A stretch of DNA of 64,000 nucleotides, from NCBI RefSeq assembly GCF_004123905.1, contig NZ_MZXW01000026.1, positions 1-64,000 of the forward strand, in the 5' to 3' direction. The stretch is from Bradyrhizobium betae. GTDB taxonomy: Bacteria > Pseudomonadota > Alphaproteobacteria > Rhizobiales > Xanthobacteraceae. Below the pieces are notes generated by a model. It was not told where the DNA came from. It saw nothing but the letters and a program-made list of their open reading frames with translations, and did not search any database. This document shows, one piece after another, positions 1-7,309 of this stretch (its first letter is position 1; each line of letters opens with the position of its first letter). The position numbers were made by a program, and so were the translations under genes.

Positions 1-38
1 CGTCGCTGATCCATTACCGACACCTCGTTCCAGGGCAT
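1..38 (-). CDS. IS481-like transposase, first 12 codons only
   Basis: The minus strand from 38 reads MPWNEVSVMDQR, a typical start of IS481-family DDE transposases, which continue into a helix-turn-helix region. Only the first dozen residues lie inside the window, so it cannot be judged whether the transposase is intact. The leader upstream (39-127) also resembles this family. Confidence 0.6.
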   Translation of the reverse strand, partial: MPWNEVSVMDQR

Positions 39-127
39 GGACGGCCTCCCGAATCGACCAATCCAGCCCAGTTTGATGTGTCAGCTATGTCTCCGAACAC
101 CTGTCAGTGATCTGTCCGGTCTAAACA
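1..127 (-). mobile_element. End of an IS481-like insertion sequence, cut by the window edge
   Basis: Read on the minus strand, the segment starts at about 127 with TGTTTAGACCGGACA, which resembles an IS481-family terminal repeat beginning TGT, followed by an untranslated leader and then a transposase start at 38. The rest of the element lies beyond the left edge. The likely outer end at 127 is 42 bases from the dapE stop, so dapE is intact. The exact terminal repeat and any target duplication cannot be confirmed from one end. Confidence 0.6.
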
Positions 128-169
128 TTTCGCGGGCGATGACAGCGGAGAATGAGGCGGCAGCAGCGC

Positions 170-1336
170 CTACCCAAAATACCTTGCCAAAATTCCGCGA
201 TACACCTGAGTCAGCTTCTCCAGATCCCCAACCGGCACGCGCTCGTTGACCTGGTGCATGGTCTGGCCGACCAGGCCGAACTCGATCACCGGGCAATAGC
301 TCGAAATGAACCGCGCATCCGACGTGCCGCCTGACGTCGACAGCTCCGGCTTGCGGCCCGTCACCTCTTCGATCGCCGACACCGCAAGATCGGTGAACGG
401 CCCCGGCTTGGTGACGAACACGTTGGAGTTCGACGGTTCCCAGACGATGCGGGCCTTGATGCGATTGCCGCAGGCTTTGGTCAGCCGCGTCTCGACCAGC
501 TCGCGCAGGCTCGCTTGCGTATGGTTGTCGTTGTAGCGGATGTTGAACTTTGCGCGGGCCTCGCCGGGGATGACGTTGTTGGCTTTGTTGCCGACGTCCA
601 CTGAGGTGAATTCGAGATTTGAGGCCTGGAACTGCGCGCTGCCATGGTCGAGCGGCTCGTCGGAGATCGCCACGATCAACCGGGAAATATCAGGCACCGG
701 ATTGGCCGCGCGGTGCGGATAGGCGACATGGCCCTGCACGCCGTCGACATAGAGCGTGCCGGATTGCGAACCGCGGCGGCCGACCTTGATGGTGTCGCCG
801 AGCGTCTCGACATTGGAGGGCTCGCCCAGCACGCAATGATCGAATTTTTCGCCGCGCTCGGCCGCCCACTTCAACAGCTTGATGGTGCCGTTGATCGAGA
901 CGTCTTCCTCGTCGCCGGTGATCAGGAACGAGATCGAGCCTTTTCCGTCGGCGCGCGGCTTGCCGTCATTGGCTGCGAGATGCTCCAGCACAGCTGCGAC
1001 CGAGCAGGCGATGCCGCCCTTCATGTCGACCGCGCCGCGGCCGTGCAGAAAGCCGTCCTTCACCTCGCCGGAAAACGCGCCGACGCTCCAGGCGCTCTCG
1101 TCGCCGGGCGGCACCACATCGGTGTGGCCGGCGAAGGTGATGTGCGGGCCATCGGTGCCGATCCGTGCATAGAGATTGTCGACGTCGGCGGTGCCTTCCT
1201 CGGAGAAGGTCACGCGGTGGCAGGTGAAGCCCGCGGCGGCGAGGGCTTTTTCAAGCACGCCGAGCGCGCCGGCATCGACCGGGGTTACCGAGGGGCAGCG
1301 GATGAGATCGCGGGCAATCGAGAGAGCATCGGTCAT
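170..1336 (-). CDS. dapE: Succinyl-diaminopimelate desuccinylase
   Basis: This cytoplasmic M20-family metallohydrolase removes succinate from N-succinyl-LL-2,6-diaminopimelate in the lysine and peptidoglycan precursor pathway. The 388-residue length fits the family. Visible metal-ligand motifs are FAGHTDVVPPGD (His71, Asp73), GRGAVDMKGG (Asp104) and TGDEED (catalytic Glu near 143). The start codon overlaps the stop of the upstream DUF805 gene in an ATGA arrangement, so translation is probably coupled. dapD lies two genes upstream on the same strand, which supports the pathway assignment. Confidence 0.96.
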   Translation of the reverse strand: MTDALSIARDLIRCPSVTPVDAGALGVLEKALAAAGFTCHRVTFSEEGTADVDNLYARIGTDGPHITFAGHTDVVPPGDESAWSVGAFSGEVKDGFLHGRGAVDMKGGIACSVAAVLEHLAANDGKPRADGKGSISFLITGDEEDVSINGTIKLLKWAAERGEKFDHCVLGEPSNVETLGDTIKVGRRGSQSGTLYVDGVQGHVAYPHRAANPVPDISRLIVAISDEPLDHGSAQFQASNLEFTSVDVGNKANNVIPGEARAKFNIRYNDNHTQASLRELVETRLTKACGNRIKARIVWEPSNSNVFVTKPGPFTDLAVSAIEEVTGRKPELSTSGGTSDARFISSYCPVIEFGLVGQTMHQVNERVPVGDLEKLTQVYRGILARYFG

Positions 1337-1977
1337 GTGCCCCGCTTAACATGCATGCCGCCGGGTGGGCTAGCACTGGGCGGGACAATTTCGAGCTCGC
1401 TCTGCTGGTCCCAGCTTTTTGCAGGGGATGAGGCGGTGCTGTCTTCGACGTCGGCGAGCGGATCAGGACCGAACCGGTTGTGGCCCGAGGTGCCGGGCAC
1501 GATGAATAGCTCGACGATGCCCCACAGCCACAGGGTCGAGGCGGTGAGGTTGAACGGAAGCATCCAGTTGGAGTGGGGCAGCAGATCCGAGAACTGGCTG
1601 AACAGGCCGGGCGCGAAGAAGAACGGAACGATCCACCAGCCGGGCCTGCCGCGATCGTGCAGCCGCTTGATGCCGGTCGCCAGGAAGATCCATGAGAACA
1701 GCGCGAGGCCGGACGCCTTCAGGAACATATCCGCGCGATCGAATGAAACCGGCGAGCGATAGGTCCGGGGATCGACCAGCTTGAAAAGGTCGTCGAGCGC
1801 GAAGTCGAAATCGAGCTTGATGGAGAGCTTCAAAAGTCCTTCGGCGTTGAGGAGATGGATCACCTGACTGATCACCCCCAGCAGGGCCGCCAGCACCGCG
1901 ACGATCAGCAGCGCCTGCCACAGCAAAGCACGGTTGATGCGGCCGTCGAAGCGGAAGAGGTACCAGGTCCAGTCCAT
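1333..1977 (-). CDS. DUF805 family membrane protein
   Basis: The protein has 214 residues and begins MDWTWYLFRFDGRINR, the usual DUF805 opening. It has hydrophobic segments at about 17-40, 88-105 and 118-165. The motif IKRLHDRGRPGWW between membrane segments is characteristic of the family. Its function is unknown. It sits between dapD and dapE and overlaps dapE by four bases, so it is co-translated with a lysine/peptidoglycan gene. Nothing in the protein itself indicates an enzymatic role. Confidence 0.85.
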   Translation of the reverse strand: MDWTWYLFRFDGRINRALLWQALLIVAVLAALLGVISQVIHLLNAEGLLKLSIKLDFDFALDDLFKLVDPRTYRSPVSFDRADMFLKASGLALFSWIFLATGIKRLHDRGRPGWWIVPFFFAPGLFSQFSDLLPHSNWMLPFNLTASTLWLWGIVELFIVPGTSGHNRFGPDPLADVEDSTASSPAKSWDQQSELEIVPPSASPPGGMHVKRGT

Positions 1978-2057
1978 GCGAAAGGGCTCCGGGCGGGAGG
2001 AGCCGCCCGGAAATTGGTCGCGATGGAGGGAGAGGGGGTTCGATAAGGCTACCAGAC

Positions 2058-2192
2058 CCCGTCATCCTGAGGTGCGAGGCATGGGACGCAGCGCGTCCCA
2101 TGGGGAGCCTCGAAGGATGCACGGCCACGATGTCGCCGCAGCCGGGCCGTCGCCCTTCGAGGGCCGAAGGAGCGGCCACCTCAGGGTGACGG
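2058..2192. repeat. Dispersed palindromic repeat, family A copy 1
   Basis: The ends are inverted: CCGTCATCCTGAGGTG on the left and CACCTCAGGGTGACGG on the right, around inner inverted segments (CATGGGACGC / GCGTCCCATG). A second copy of the family lies at 44090-44216, sharing the outer arms and the CCTTCGAGG and GCCCTTCGAGGG blocks. It fills the gap between dapD and the DUF805 gene. It has no coding potential and behaves like a REP/RPE-type non-coding repeat. Confidence 0.75.
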
Positions 2193-2218
2193 TTAGGGAA
2201 TAGTGCTCGTGGCGTCCA

Positions 2219-3064
2219 TCAGTCCCGCAGCAGCTCGTTGATGCTGGTCTTGGACCGCGTGCGCTCGTCGACGCGCTTGACGATCACGGCGCAGGCGGTG
2301 CTCGGGCCGATCTGGCCGTTCTTCATGGGCTTGCCGGGCAGGGCGCCGGGCACCACGACGGAATACTCCGGCACTTCGCCGATGAAGATTTCGCCGGTCT
2401 CGCGGTCGACGATCTTGGTCGAGGCGCCCAGGAATACGCCCATCGCCAGCACCGCGCCCTTGCGCACGATCACGCCTTCGGCGACTTCGCTGCGCGCGCC
2501 GATGAAGCAATCGTCCTCGATGATCACGGGCTCAGCCTGGAGCGGCTCGAGCACGCCGCCGATGCCGGCGCCGCCGGAGATGTGCACGCGCTTGCCGATC
2601 TGCGCGCAGGAGCCGACGGTGGCCCAGGTGTCGACCATGGTGCTCTCATCGACATAGGCGCCGAGATTGACGAAGGACGGCATCAGCACGACGTTCTTGG
2701 CGATGAAGGCCGAGCGGCGGACGACTGCGCCCGGCACCGCGCGAAAACCGGCATCGCGAAAGCGGTTCGGGCCCCAGCCTTCGAACTTCGAGGGCACCTT
2801 GTCCCACCAGCTCGCCTTGCCGGGACCGCCGCCAATGACGTCCATGTCGTTGAGGCGGAAGGACAGCAGCACGGCCTTCTTCAGCCATTGATTGACCTTC
2901 CACTTGCCGTCGGCCCCGCGCTCGGCGACGCGGGCCTCGCCCTTGTCCAGGGTCTCCAGCGCCTGTTCCACCGCCTCGCGCACCTCGCCCTTGGTCGAGG
3001 TCGAGATGCCGTCACGCGCGTCGAACGCGCTGTTGATGGTGGATTCGAGGGCGGACAGGGACAT
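2219..3064 (-). CDS. dapD: 2,3,4,5-tetrahydropyridine-2,6-dicarboxylate N-succinyltransferase
   Basis: This acyltransferase transfers succinate from succinyl-CoA to tetrahydrodipicolinate, the step that commits to the succinylated lysine branch; dapE in this cluster later removes the group. The 281-residue length matches the family. An alpha-helical N-terminal region of about 100 residues is followed by left-handed beta-helix hexapeptide repeats (for example YVDESTMVDTWATVGSCAQIG, about 137-157) and a short C-terminal region. The start at 3064 is preceded by GGAAAT on the minus strand. Confidence 0.96.
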   Translation of the reverse strand: MSLSALESTINSAFDARDGISTSTKGEVREAVEQALETLDKGEARVAERGADGKWKVNQWLKKAVLLSFRLNDMDVIGGGPGKASWWDKVPSKFEGWGPNRFRDAGFRAVPGAVVRRSAFIAKNVVLMPSFVNLGAYVDESTMVDTWATVGSCAQIGKRVHISGGAGIGGVLEPLQAEPVIIEDDCFIGARSEVAEGVIVRKGAVLAMGVFLGASTKIVDRETGEIFIGEVPEYSVVVPGALPGKPMKNGQIGPSTACAVIVKRVDERTRSKTSINELLRD

Positions 3065-3150
3065 CGGGATTTCCTCTTCGGGACGGGAATTTTGATGGAT
3101 TGGGGCGCTTTTTCGGGATTTGGGCCGGGAGAGTCAAGGCATACTCCACC

Positions 3151-3304
3151 GTCGTCCCGGACAAGCGCAGCAAAGCGGAGCGCCGATCCGGGACCCATAG
3201 CCACAGGGAGGAGTTTGACGAAGACTCGGAGTTACCACCTCGCGCCACAACAGCGTCCTGTGGCTATGGGTCCCGGGTCTGCGCTGACGCTTGCCCGGGA
3301 CGAC
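3151..3304. repeat. Large inverted repeat, family C
   Basis: The arm GTCGTCCCGGACAAGCG... at 3151-3207 is matched by an inverted arm at 3257-3304 that ends TTGCCCGGGACGAC. Both arms also contain the GGGACCCATAGCCACAGG / CCTGTGGCTATGGGTCCC pair. The loop is about 50 bases. It occupies the gap between dapD and the HAD gene. A related but shorter element lies at 6034-6154. Such elements are common between rhizobial genes; any role in mRNA stability or termination is inference. Confidence 0.75.
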
Positions 3305-3309
3305 AGCGG

Positions 3310-4002
3310 TTATTTGGGCGACAGCCCCGCCAAAAACCCCGCCAGATCATCCGTGACGTGGTCGACATAGGCCGCGTCCCGGCCTTCCAGCTCCCAGTCT
3401 TCGCGCACCACCTCTTTCGTCCCGTCCGGCACCACCAGCACGGTGGTCATACCGAGCTGGTGCGGGACGGTCAGGTTGCGGGAGAGGTCCTCGAACATTG
3501 CAGCCCGGGTCGGGTCGACCGCATGATCGCTGAGGAATTTCCGGTAGGTCTGCTCCGCCGGCTTCGGCTCAAATCCGGCCGCGATGATGTCGAACACGCC
3601 GTCGAAATGCGTGGCGAGACCCAGCCGCGCCAGCACGGCATCGACATGATCGACCGAGCCGTTGGTCAGGATCAGCTTTCGTCCCGGCAGTTTTGTGATG
3701 GCTGCGCCGAGCGCCGGGTTCGGCTCCAGCGGCGAATGGTCGATCTTGTGGACGTAGGCGAGGTAGTCGTCGGCGCGCACGCCGTGCAGGGTCATCATGC
3801 CGCGCATCGTGGTGCCGAAGCGCCGGTAATAGTCCTTCTGGATATTGCGCGCCTCCGCGGGCTTAACGTTCAGCCAGTTGCACACGAACTCCCCGATCCG
3901 CGCATCGACCTGCTGCCACAGATTGACGTGGTGCGGGTAGAGCGTGTTGTCGAGGTCGAACACCCAGGTGTCGACGTGGGTGAAGGTGCGGGGTGAGCTC
4001 AT
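3310..4002 (-). CDS. Pyrimidine 5'-nucleotidase, HAD superfamily
   Basis: The 230-residue protein begins MSSPRTFTHVDTWVFDLDNTLYPHH. The DLDNTLY motif holds the nucleophile and acid/base aspartates of HAD phosphatases. LILTNGS (motif II) and MFEDLSRNL (motif IV) follow in order, with an alpha-helical cap between. It resembles the pyrimidine 5'-nucleotidase (Sdt1/PynA-like) subgroup, which dephosphorylates nucleoside monophosphates. An in-frame start 34 codons upstream would overlap the DUF1036 gene and lacks family similarity, so 4002 was chosen. It is the gene after the DUF1036 protein in the argB operon. Confidence 0.85.
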   Translation of the reverse strand: MSSPRTFTHVDTWVFDLDNTLYPHHVNLWQQVDARIGEFVCNWLNVKPAEARNIQKDYYRRFGTTMRGMMTLHGVRADDYLAYVHKIDHSPLEPNPALGAAITKLPGRKLILTNGSVDHVDAVLARLGLATHFDGVFDIIAAGFEPKPAEQTYRKFLSDHAVDPTRAAMFEDLSRNLTVPHQLGMTTVLVVPDGTKEVVREDWELEGRDAAYVDHVTDDLAGFLAGLSPK

Positions 4003-4016
4003 CAAAGATCTTTCAA

Positions 4017-5072
4017 TCAGGGCATCGCAAAGCGCAGCGTCTTGCCGCCACTCGACATGTCCACCGTACCAAAACCCATCGCGGCAAATCCGCGCGCGCC
4101 GCAATCGGTCTGCTCAACGGTCTCGAACTTGGTCTCGCGCGTGCAGAGCTGCTTCTCGCCGCCCCAGTTCAGCGGCTTGTCCTTCACCTTGATGGCGCGG
4201 TTGTCGGCATCGATGGCCTCGGCGAAGCTGAAGATCTGCTTCGGCTGGCCGGTCACGTCAGGGTGCAGGCACTTGCCGGGATCGATGCGGTACCAGCCGC
4301 GGCTGGTCACCGACTTGCCGTCGTCGGTGGCGATCGCCGCCATCACCTTGTGCGGCGTGTCGTTGCACCAGGTCAGGCCGCTTGCGGACGGCGTCTGCGT
4401 CGCATCGACCATGGTCTTGAAGACATTCGGCGACGATGCGGCGTCGGACGACAGCCCGCGGCTCTTCAGGAACGCGGCAAGGGCTGCCTGCGTCTTCGGC
4501 CCGTCGACGCCGTCGATCGCCCCGACGTCGTAGCCGATGATCACCAGCAGCCGCTGGATGCCGGCGAGCCGCGCCTGCTCGTCGTCATATTCGGCATCCT
4601 CGGCGAGATAGGCCGTGAGGTTGCCGTCGTCGCCCTGCGTCGGCGTCACTTGCGTGAAGGCAGCCTGGGTCTGCCCGCTGCGGCACTGCCGCGCGGCCGC
4701 AATGACGAAATTGTCTTGCGCCACGCACAGCATGTCGCGGCCGTTCTGCGGGATCGGGGAGGCGCCATAGACGCCGAGCGCGCGGGCATTGAGCAGGATG
4801 CGATCCGCGGAGAGCGTGCCCTGCACCACCACGCGGCAGGTGGCGGGATCGATCCTGAACCAGCCCCGCGTCGCGGTCGCCGCCTTGTCGTCGATGCCGA
4901 TCGCGGCCTCGACGACATAGGACATGCGGTTGCAGATCTTCAGGTCGGCGAAGGCAGGCGCCGAGGAGAAAAGGAACGAGACGGCTGCGGCCGGCAGCGT
5001 CATCAGGAAGCGCGCGAGGGGAGAACGGCGAGGCCGCCGCTCTCCCAGCTCTGTTCCTGTCCGTGCGCTCAT
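4017..5072 (-). CDS. Exported protein with two DUF1036 domains and a peptidoglycan-binding-like segment
   Basis: About 351 residues. An N-terminal signal segment (LARFLMTLPAAAVSFLFSSAPAFA) is followed by a DUF1036 domain (KICNRMSYVVEAAIGIDD... with RGWFRIDPATCRVV). Next come a helical stretch resembling a peptidoglycan-binding-1 domain (IIGYDVGAIDGVDGPKTQAALAAF) and a second DUF1036 copy (WCNDTPHKVMAAIATDDG, RGWYRIDPGKC). The repeated WFRIDP/WYRIDP cores and conserved cysteines mark the duplication. Function is unknown; a periplasmic wall-associated role is inferred. The ATG at 5072 overlaps the argB stop by one base (TGATG). Confidence 0.85.
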   Translation of the reverse strand: MSARTGTELGERRPRRSPLARFLMTLPAAAVSFLFSSAPAFADLKICNRMSYVVEAAIGIDDKAATATRGWFRIDPATCRVVVQGTLSADRILLNARALGVYGASPIPQNGRDMLCVAQDNFVIAAARQCRSGQTQAAFTQVTPTQGDDGNLTAYLAEDAEYDDEQARLAGIQRLLVIIGYDVGAIDGVDGPKTQAALAAFLKSRGLSSDAASSPNVFKTMVDATQTPSASGLTWCNDTPHKVMAAIATDDGKSVTSRGWYRIDPGKCLHPDVTGQPKQIFSFAEAIDADNRAIKVKDKPLNWGGEKQLCTRETKFETVEQTDCGARGFAAMGFGTVDMSSGGKTLRFAMP

Positions 5073-5959
5073 CACTTGTGGATCAGCGTTCCCGTGCCGG
5101 TGTTGGTGAACAGCTCGAGCAGCACCGCGTGCTGCATCTTGCCGTCGATGATCACGACGCCTTCGACGCCCTGCTCGAGCGCGTAGATGCAGGTCTCGAC
5201 CTTCGGGATCATGCCGCCGGAAATGGTGCCGTCGGCGATCAGCTTTCGCGCGTCCTTGACCGAGAGCTGCGGGATCAGCTTCTTCGACTTGTCGAGCACA
5301 CCCGGCACGTCGGTGAGCAGCAGCAGGCGTTTTGCCTTGAGCGCGCCCGCGACCGCACCTGCAAAGGTGTCGGCATTGACGTTCAGCGTCTGGCCCTCTT
5401 TCGAGGTTGCGAGCGGCGCCAGCACCGGGATCAGCTCGTAGCCGATCAGCTGGTTGAGCAGCGTGAGGTCGACCTTCTCGGGATCGCCGACGAAGCCGAG
5501 ATCGACCGCCTTCTCGATATGCGAGTCCGGGTCGATGATGGTGCGCGTCGTCTTCGACGCCTTCACCATGTTGGCGTCCTTGCCGGACAGCCCCACGGCC
5601 TTGCCGCCGGCCTCGTTGATGTAGCCGACGATCTGCTTGTTGACGGAGCCGGCGAGCACCATCTCGACGATCTCGATGGTCGCGGCATCGGTGATGCGCA
5701 GGCCTGCTGCGAACTCCGAGACGATGCCGAGGCGCTTGAGCATGGTCGCGATCTGCGGCCCGCCGCCATGCACCACCACCGGGTTGATCGCGGTCTGCTC
5801 CAGCAGCACGATGTCGCGGGCAAAGTTCTTCGCGGTCTCCTCGTCGCCCATGGCATGGCCGCCATATTTGATGACGATGGTTTCTTCGTCATACTGCTGC
5901 ATGTGCGGCAGCGCTTCGGACAGGATGCGGGCCTGGTCGAGCGGAGAGATGTCGGTCAT
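5072..5959 (-). CDS. argB: Acetylglutamate kinase
   Basis: This enzyme phosphorylates N-acetyl-L-glutamate, the second step of arginine biosynthesis. At 295 residues it has the expected amino-acid kinase motifs: IKYGGHAM near the N-terminus, VVHGGGPQI (phosphate/substrate loop), NVNADTFAGAVAGAL and LLLLTDVPGV, and a C-terminal GGMIPKVETC segment. The last is typical of the arginine-sensitive branch. It is translated ahead of the DUF1036 and HAD genes with minimal spacing, so all three probably share a transcript. Confidence 0.96.
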   Translation of the reverse strand: MTDISPLDQARILSEALPHMQQYDEETIVIKYGGHAMGDEETAKNFARDIVLLEQTAINPVVVHGGGPQIATMLKRLGIVSEFAAGLRITDAATIEIVEMVLAGSVNKQIVGYINEAGGKAVGLSGKDANMVKASKTTRTIIDPDSHIEKAVDLGFVGDPEKVDLTLLNQLIGYELIPVLAPLATSKEGQTLNVNADTFAGAVAGALKAKRLLLLTDVPGVLDKSKKLIPQLSVKDARKLIADGTISGGMIPKVETCIYALEQGVEGVVIIDGKMQHAVLLELFTNTGTGTLIHK

Positions 5960-6033
5960 GAGGCGGATCTCGCTGGCGGGACTAACGCGGCCTGCGTTCT
6001 ATCTGATTGGCAGGCGCGGCGCAAAGTGGTCTT

Positions 6034-6154
6034 CGTGCCCCGGACGCAGCGCAGCGCTTCTTCAGCGGTGCGCTGCAGAGCCGGGGCCCATGTGGCGGCT
6101 GGGTCCCGGCTCTGCGGAGCGTCACTGCGTGCCGCACCGCGTCCGGGACACGAG
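6034..6154. repeat. Inverted repeat, family C-like
   Basis: The element starts GTGCCCCGGACGCAGCG and ends GCGTCCGGGACACGA, giving long inverted arms. An inner pair, AGAGCCGGGGCCCA / TGGGTCCCGGCTCT, flanks a short loop. It fills the argB-DUF423 gap. It resembles the 3151-3304 element in using GGGACCC/GGGTCCC inner arms and CGGGAC outer arms. Confidence 0.7.
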
Positions 6155-6156
6155 CG

Positions 6157-6519
6157 TCACTTCCGCGCCACCACTGCCGCGAGCGTCACCGCCAGCCAGC
6201 TCGCAATCATCACCGTTCCACCCGTTGGCGCTGCATACGGAAACAGCGCATGTCCCGCATATTGCCGCAATGTCAGGTCACCCGCGAACAGCGCGGCGCC
6301 GATCACGAAGCCGAACGCGGCAATAAGCCCAATTCCGCCGTGCAGAAGGCCGCGCGCGAGCAGGGCGATCACGGCAAGTATGGCAGTTGCATGAAACAGC
6401 AGCATGGCGCTCGCGGAGGCAAGCCGGCTCGCGTCGGCGCCATGGGCGGAGGCAGCGGCCAGGACGACGCCGGCGGCGCCCATCAAACCGGCAAGCCCAA
6501 TCAGGAGGCGAGCCATCAC
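6157..6519 (-). CDS. DUF423 family small membrane protein
   Basis: A 120-residue protein that is almost entirely hydrophobic, with about four membrane segments. The motif GAHG-like 'ASAHGADASRLASASAMLLFHATAIL' and the FAGDLTLRQYAGHALFPYAAPTGG stretch are characteristic of DUF423 (YwdK-type) proteins. The function of the family is unknown. Its start overlaps the engB stop by four bases (ATGA), so it is translationally coupled to a ribosome-assembly GTPase. Confidence 0.85.
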   Translation of the reverse strand: MMARLLIGLAGLMGAAGVVLAAASAHGADASRLASASAMLLFHATAILAVIALLARGLLHGGIGLIAAFGFVIGAALFAGDLTLRQYAGHALFPYAAPTGGTVMIASWLAVTLAAVVARK

Positions 6520-7169
6520 TTGCTCCGCTCCTCCAGCAGCTTCGCCATCGCGGCGCGCAAGCTCTCCATGCCGGTCGAGCTGCGTGACGAGGTCGCCAGC
6601 ACGTTCGGGAACGCAGCCGGATGTTTGGCGAGCGCAGCCTCGGTCTCGGCGATGCGCGTCTCGAGTTCGGGGGCCTTCACCTGATCGGTCTTGGTGAGCA
6701 CGATCTGGTAGCTCACGGCGGAGCGGTCGAGCGTTCCGAGAATTTCGAGATCTACGTCCTTCAGCCCATGCCGCGCGTCGATCAGCACGTAGACCCGCGC
6801 GAGGCTGGCGCGTCCCAGCAGGAATTTGTGGATCAGCTCGGTCCAGGACGCGACCTGCGACTTCGGCGCCTTGGCATAGCCATAGCCGGGCATGTCGACG
6901 AGGCGCAGGTCATTCTTCCCAGGGACCTCGAAGAAGATCAGCTCCTGGGTGCGTCCCGGCGTATGCGAGGTGCGCGCCAGCGCGTTGCGCCCCGTAAGTG
7001 CGTTGATCAGGCTGGACTTGCCGACGTTGGAGCGGCCGGCAAAGGCGACCTCGAGCCCGTCCATCGGCGGCAGCGTGGCAATCGAGGGCGAAGCCCAGAT
7101 GAACTGCCAGTCGCGCGTGAACAGCTTTCGCCCGGCCTCGATCAGCTTCGCATCTTTGTCGTCGGTCAT
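6516..7169 (-). CDS. engB: Ribosome biogenesis GTP-binding protein YsxC/EngB
   Basis: A 217-residue GTPase of the TrmE-Era-EngA family needed for late assembly of the large ribosomal subunit. G-motifs are visible in order: G1 GRSNVGKSS, G3 DMPGYGYAKAP, G4 LTKTDQ and G5 ATSS. An EngB-type N-terminal extension (FTRDWQFIWASPSIATLPPMDGLEVAFAGRSN) precedes G1. It lies downstream of yidC, a neighbourhood conserved in many rhizobia. Confidence 0.95.
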   Translation of the reverse strand: MTDDKDAKLIEAGRKLFTRDWQFIWASPSIATLPPMDGLEVAFAGRSNVGKSSLINALTGRNALARTSHTPGRTQELIFFEVPGKNDLRLVDMPGYGYAKAPKSQVASWTELIHKFLLGRASLARVYVLIDARHGLKDVDLEILGTLDRSAVSYQIVLTKTDQVKAPELETRIAETEAALAKHPAAFPNVLATSSRSSTGMESLRAAMAKLLEERSK

Positions 7170-7187
7170 GCGAAGGTCTCACCTTTC

Positions 7188-7278
7188 GTCATGGCCGGGC
7201 TTGTCCCGGCCATCCACGTCTTAGCTACCAAACAAGCCTCCAAAACGTGGATGCCCGGGACCAAGCCCGGGCATGACG
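7188..7278. repeat. Dispersed palindromic repeat, family B copy 1
   Basis: CGTCATGGCCGGGCTTGTCCCGGCCATCCACG is mirrored by CGTGGATGCCCGGGACCAAGCCCGGGCATGACG. Each half also forms its own hairpin (GGCCGGGC/GCCCGGCC-type). A second copy with the same arms lies at 54693-54785. It occupies the engB-yidC gap. The cloverleaf-like structure is typical of rhizobial intergenic palindromes. Confidence 0.8.
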
Positions 7279-7309
7279 ATGTGGAGGCATTTGCGCCCGG
7301 CAAGGGCGG

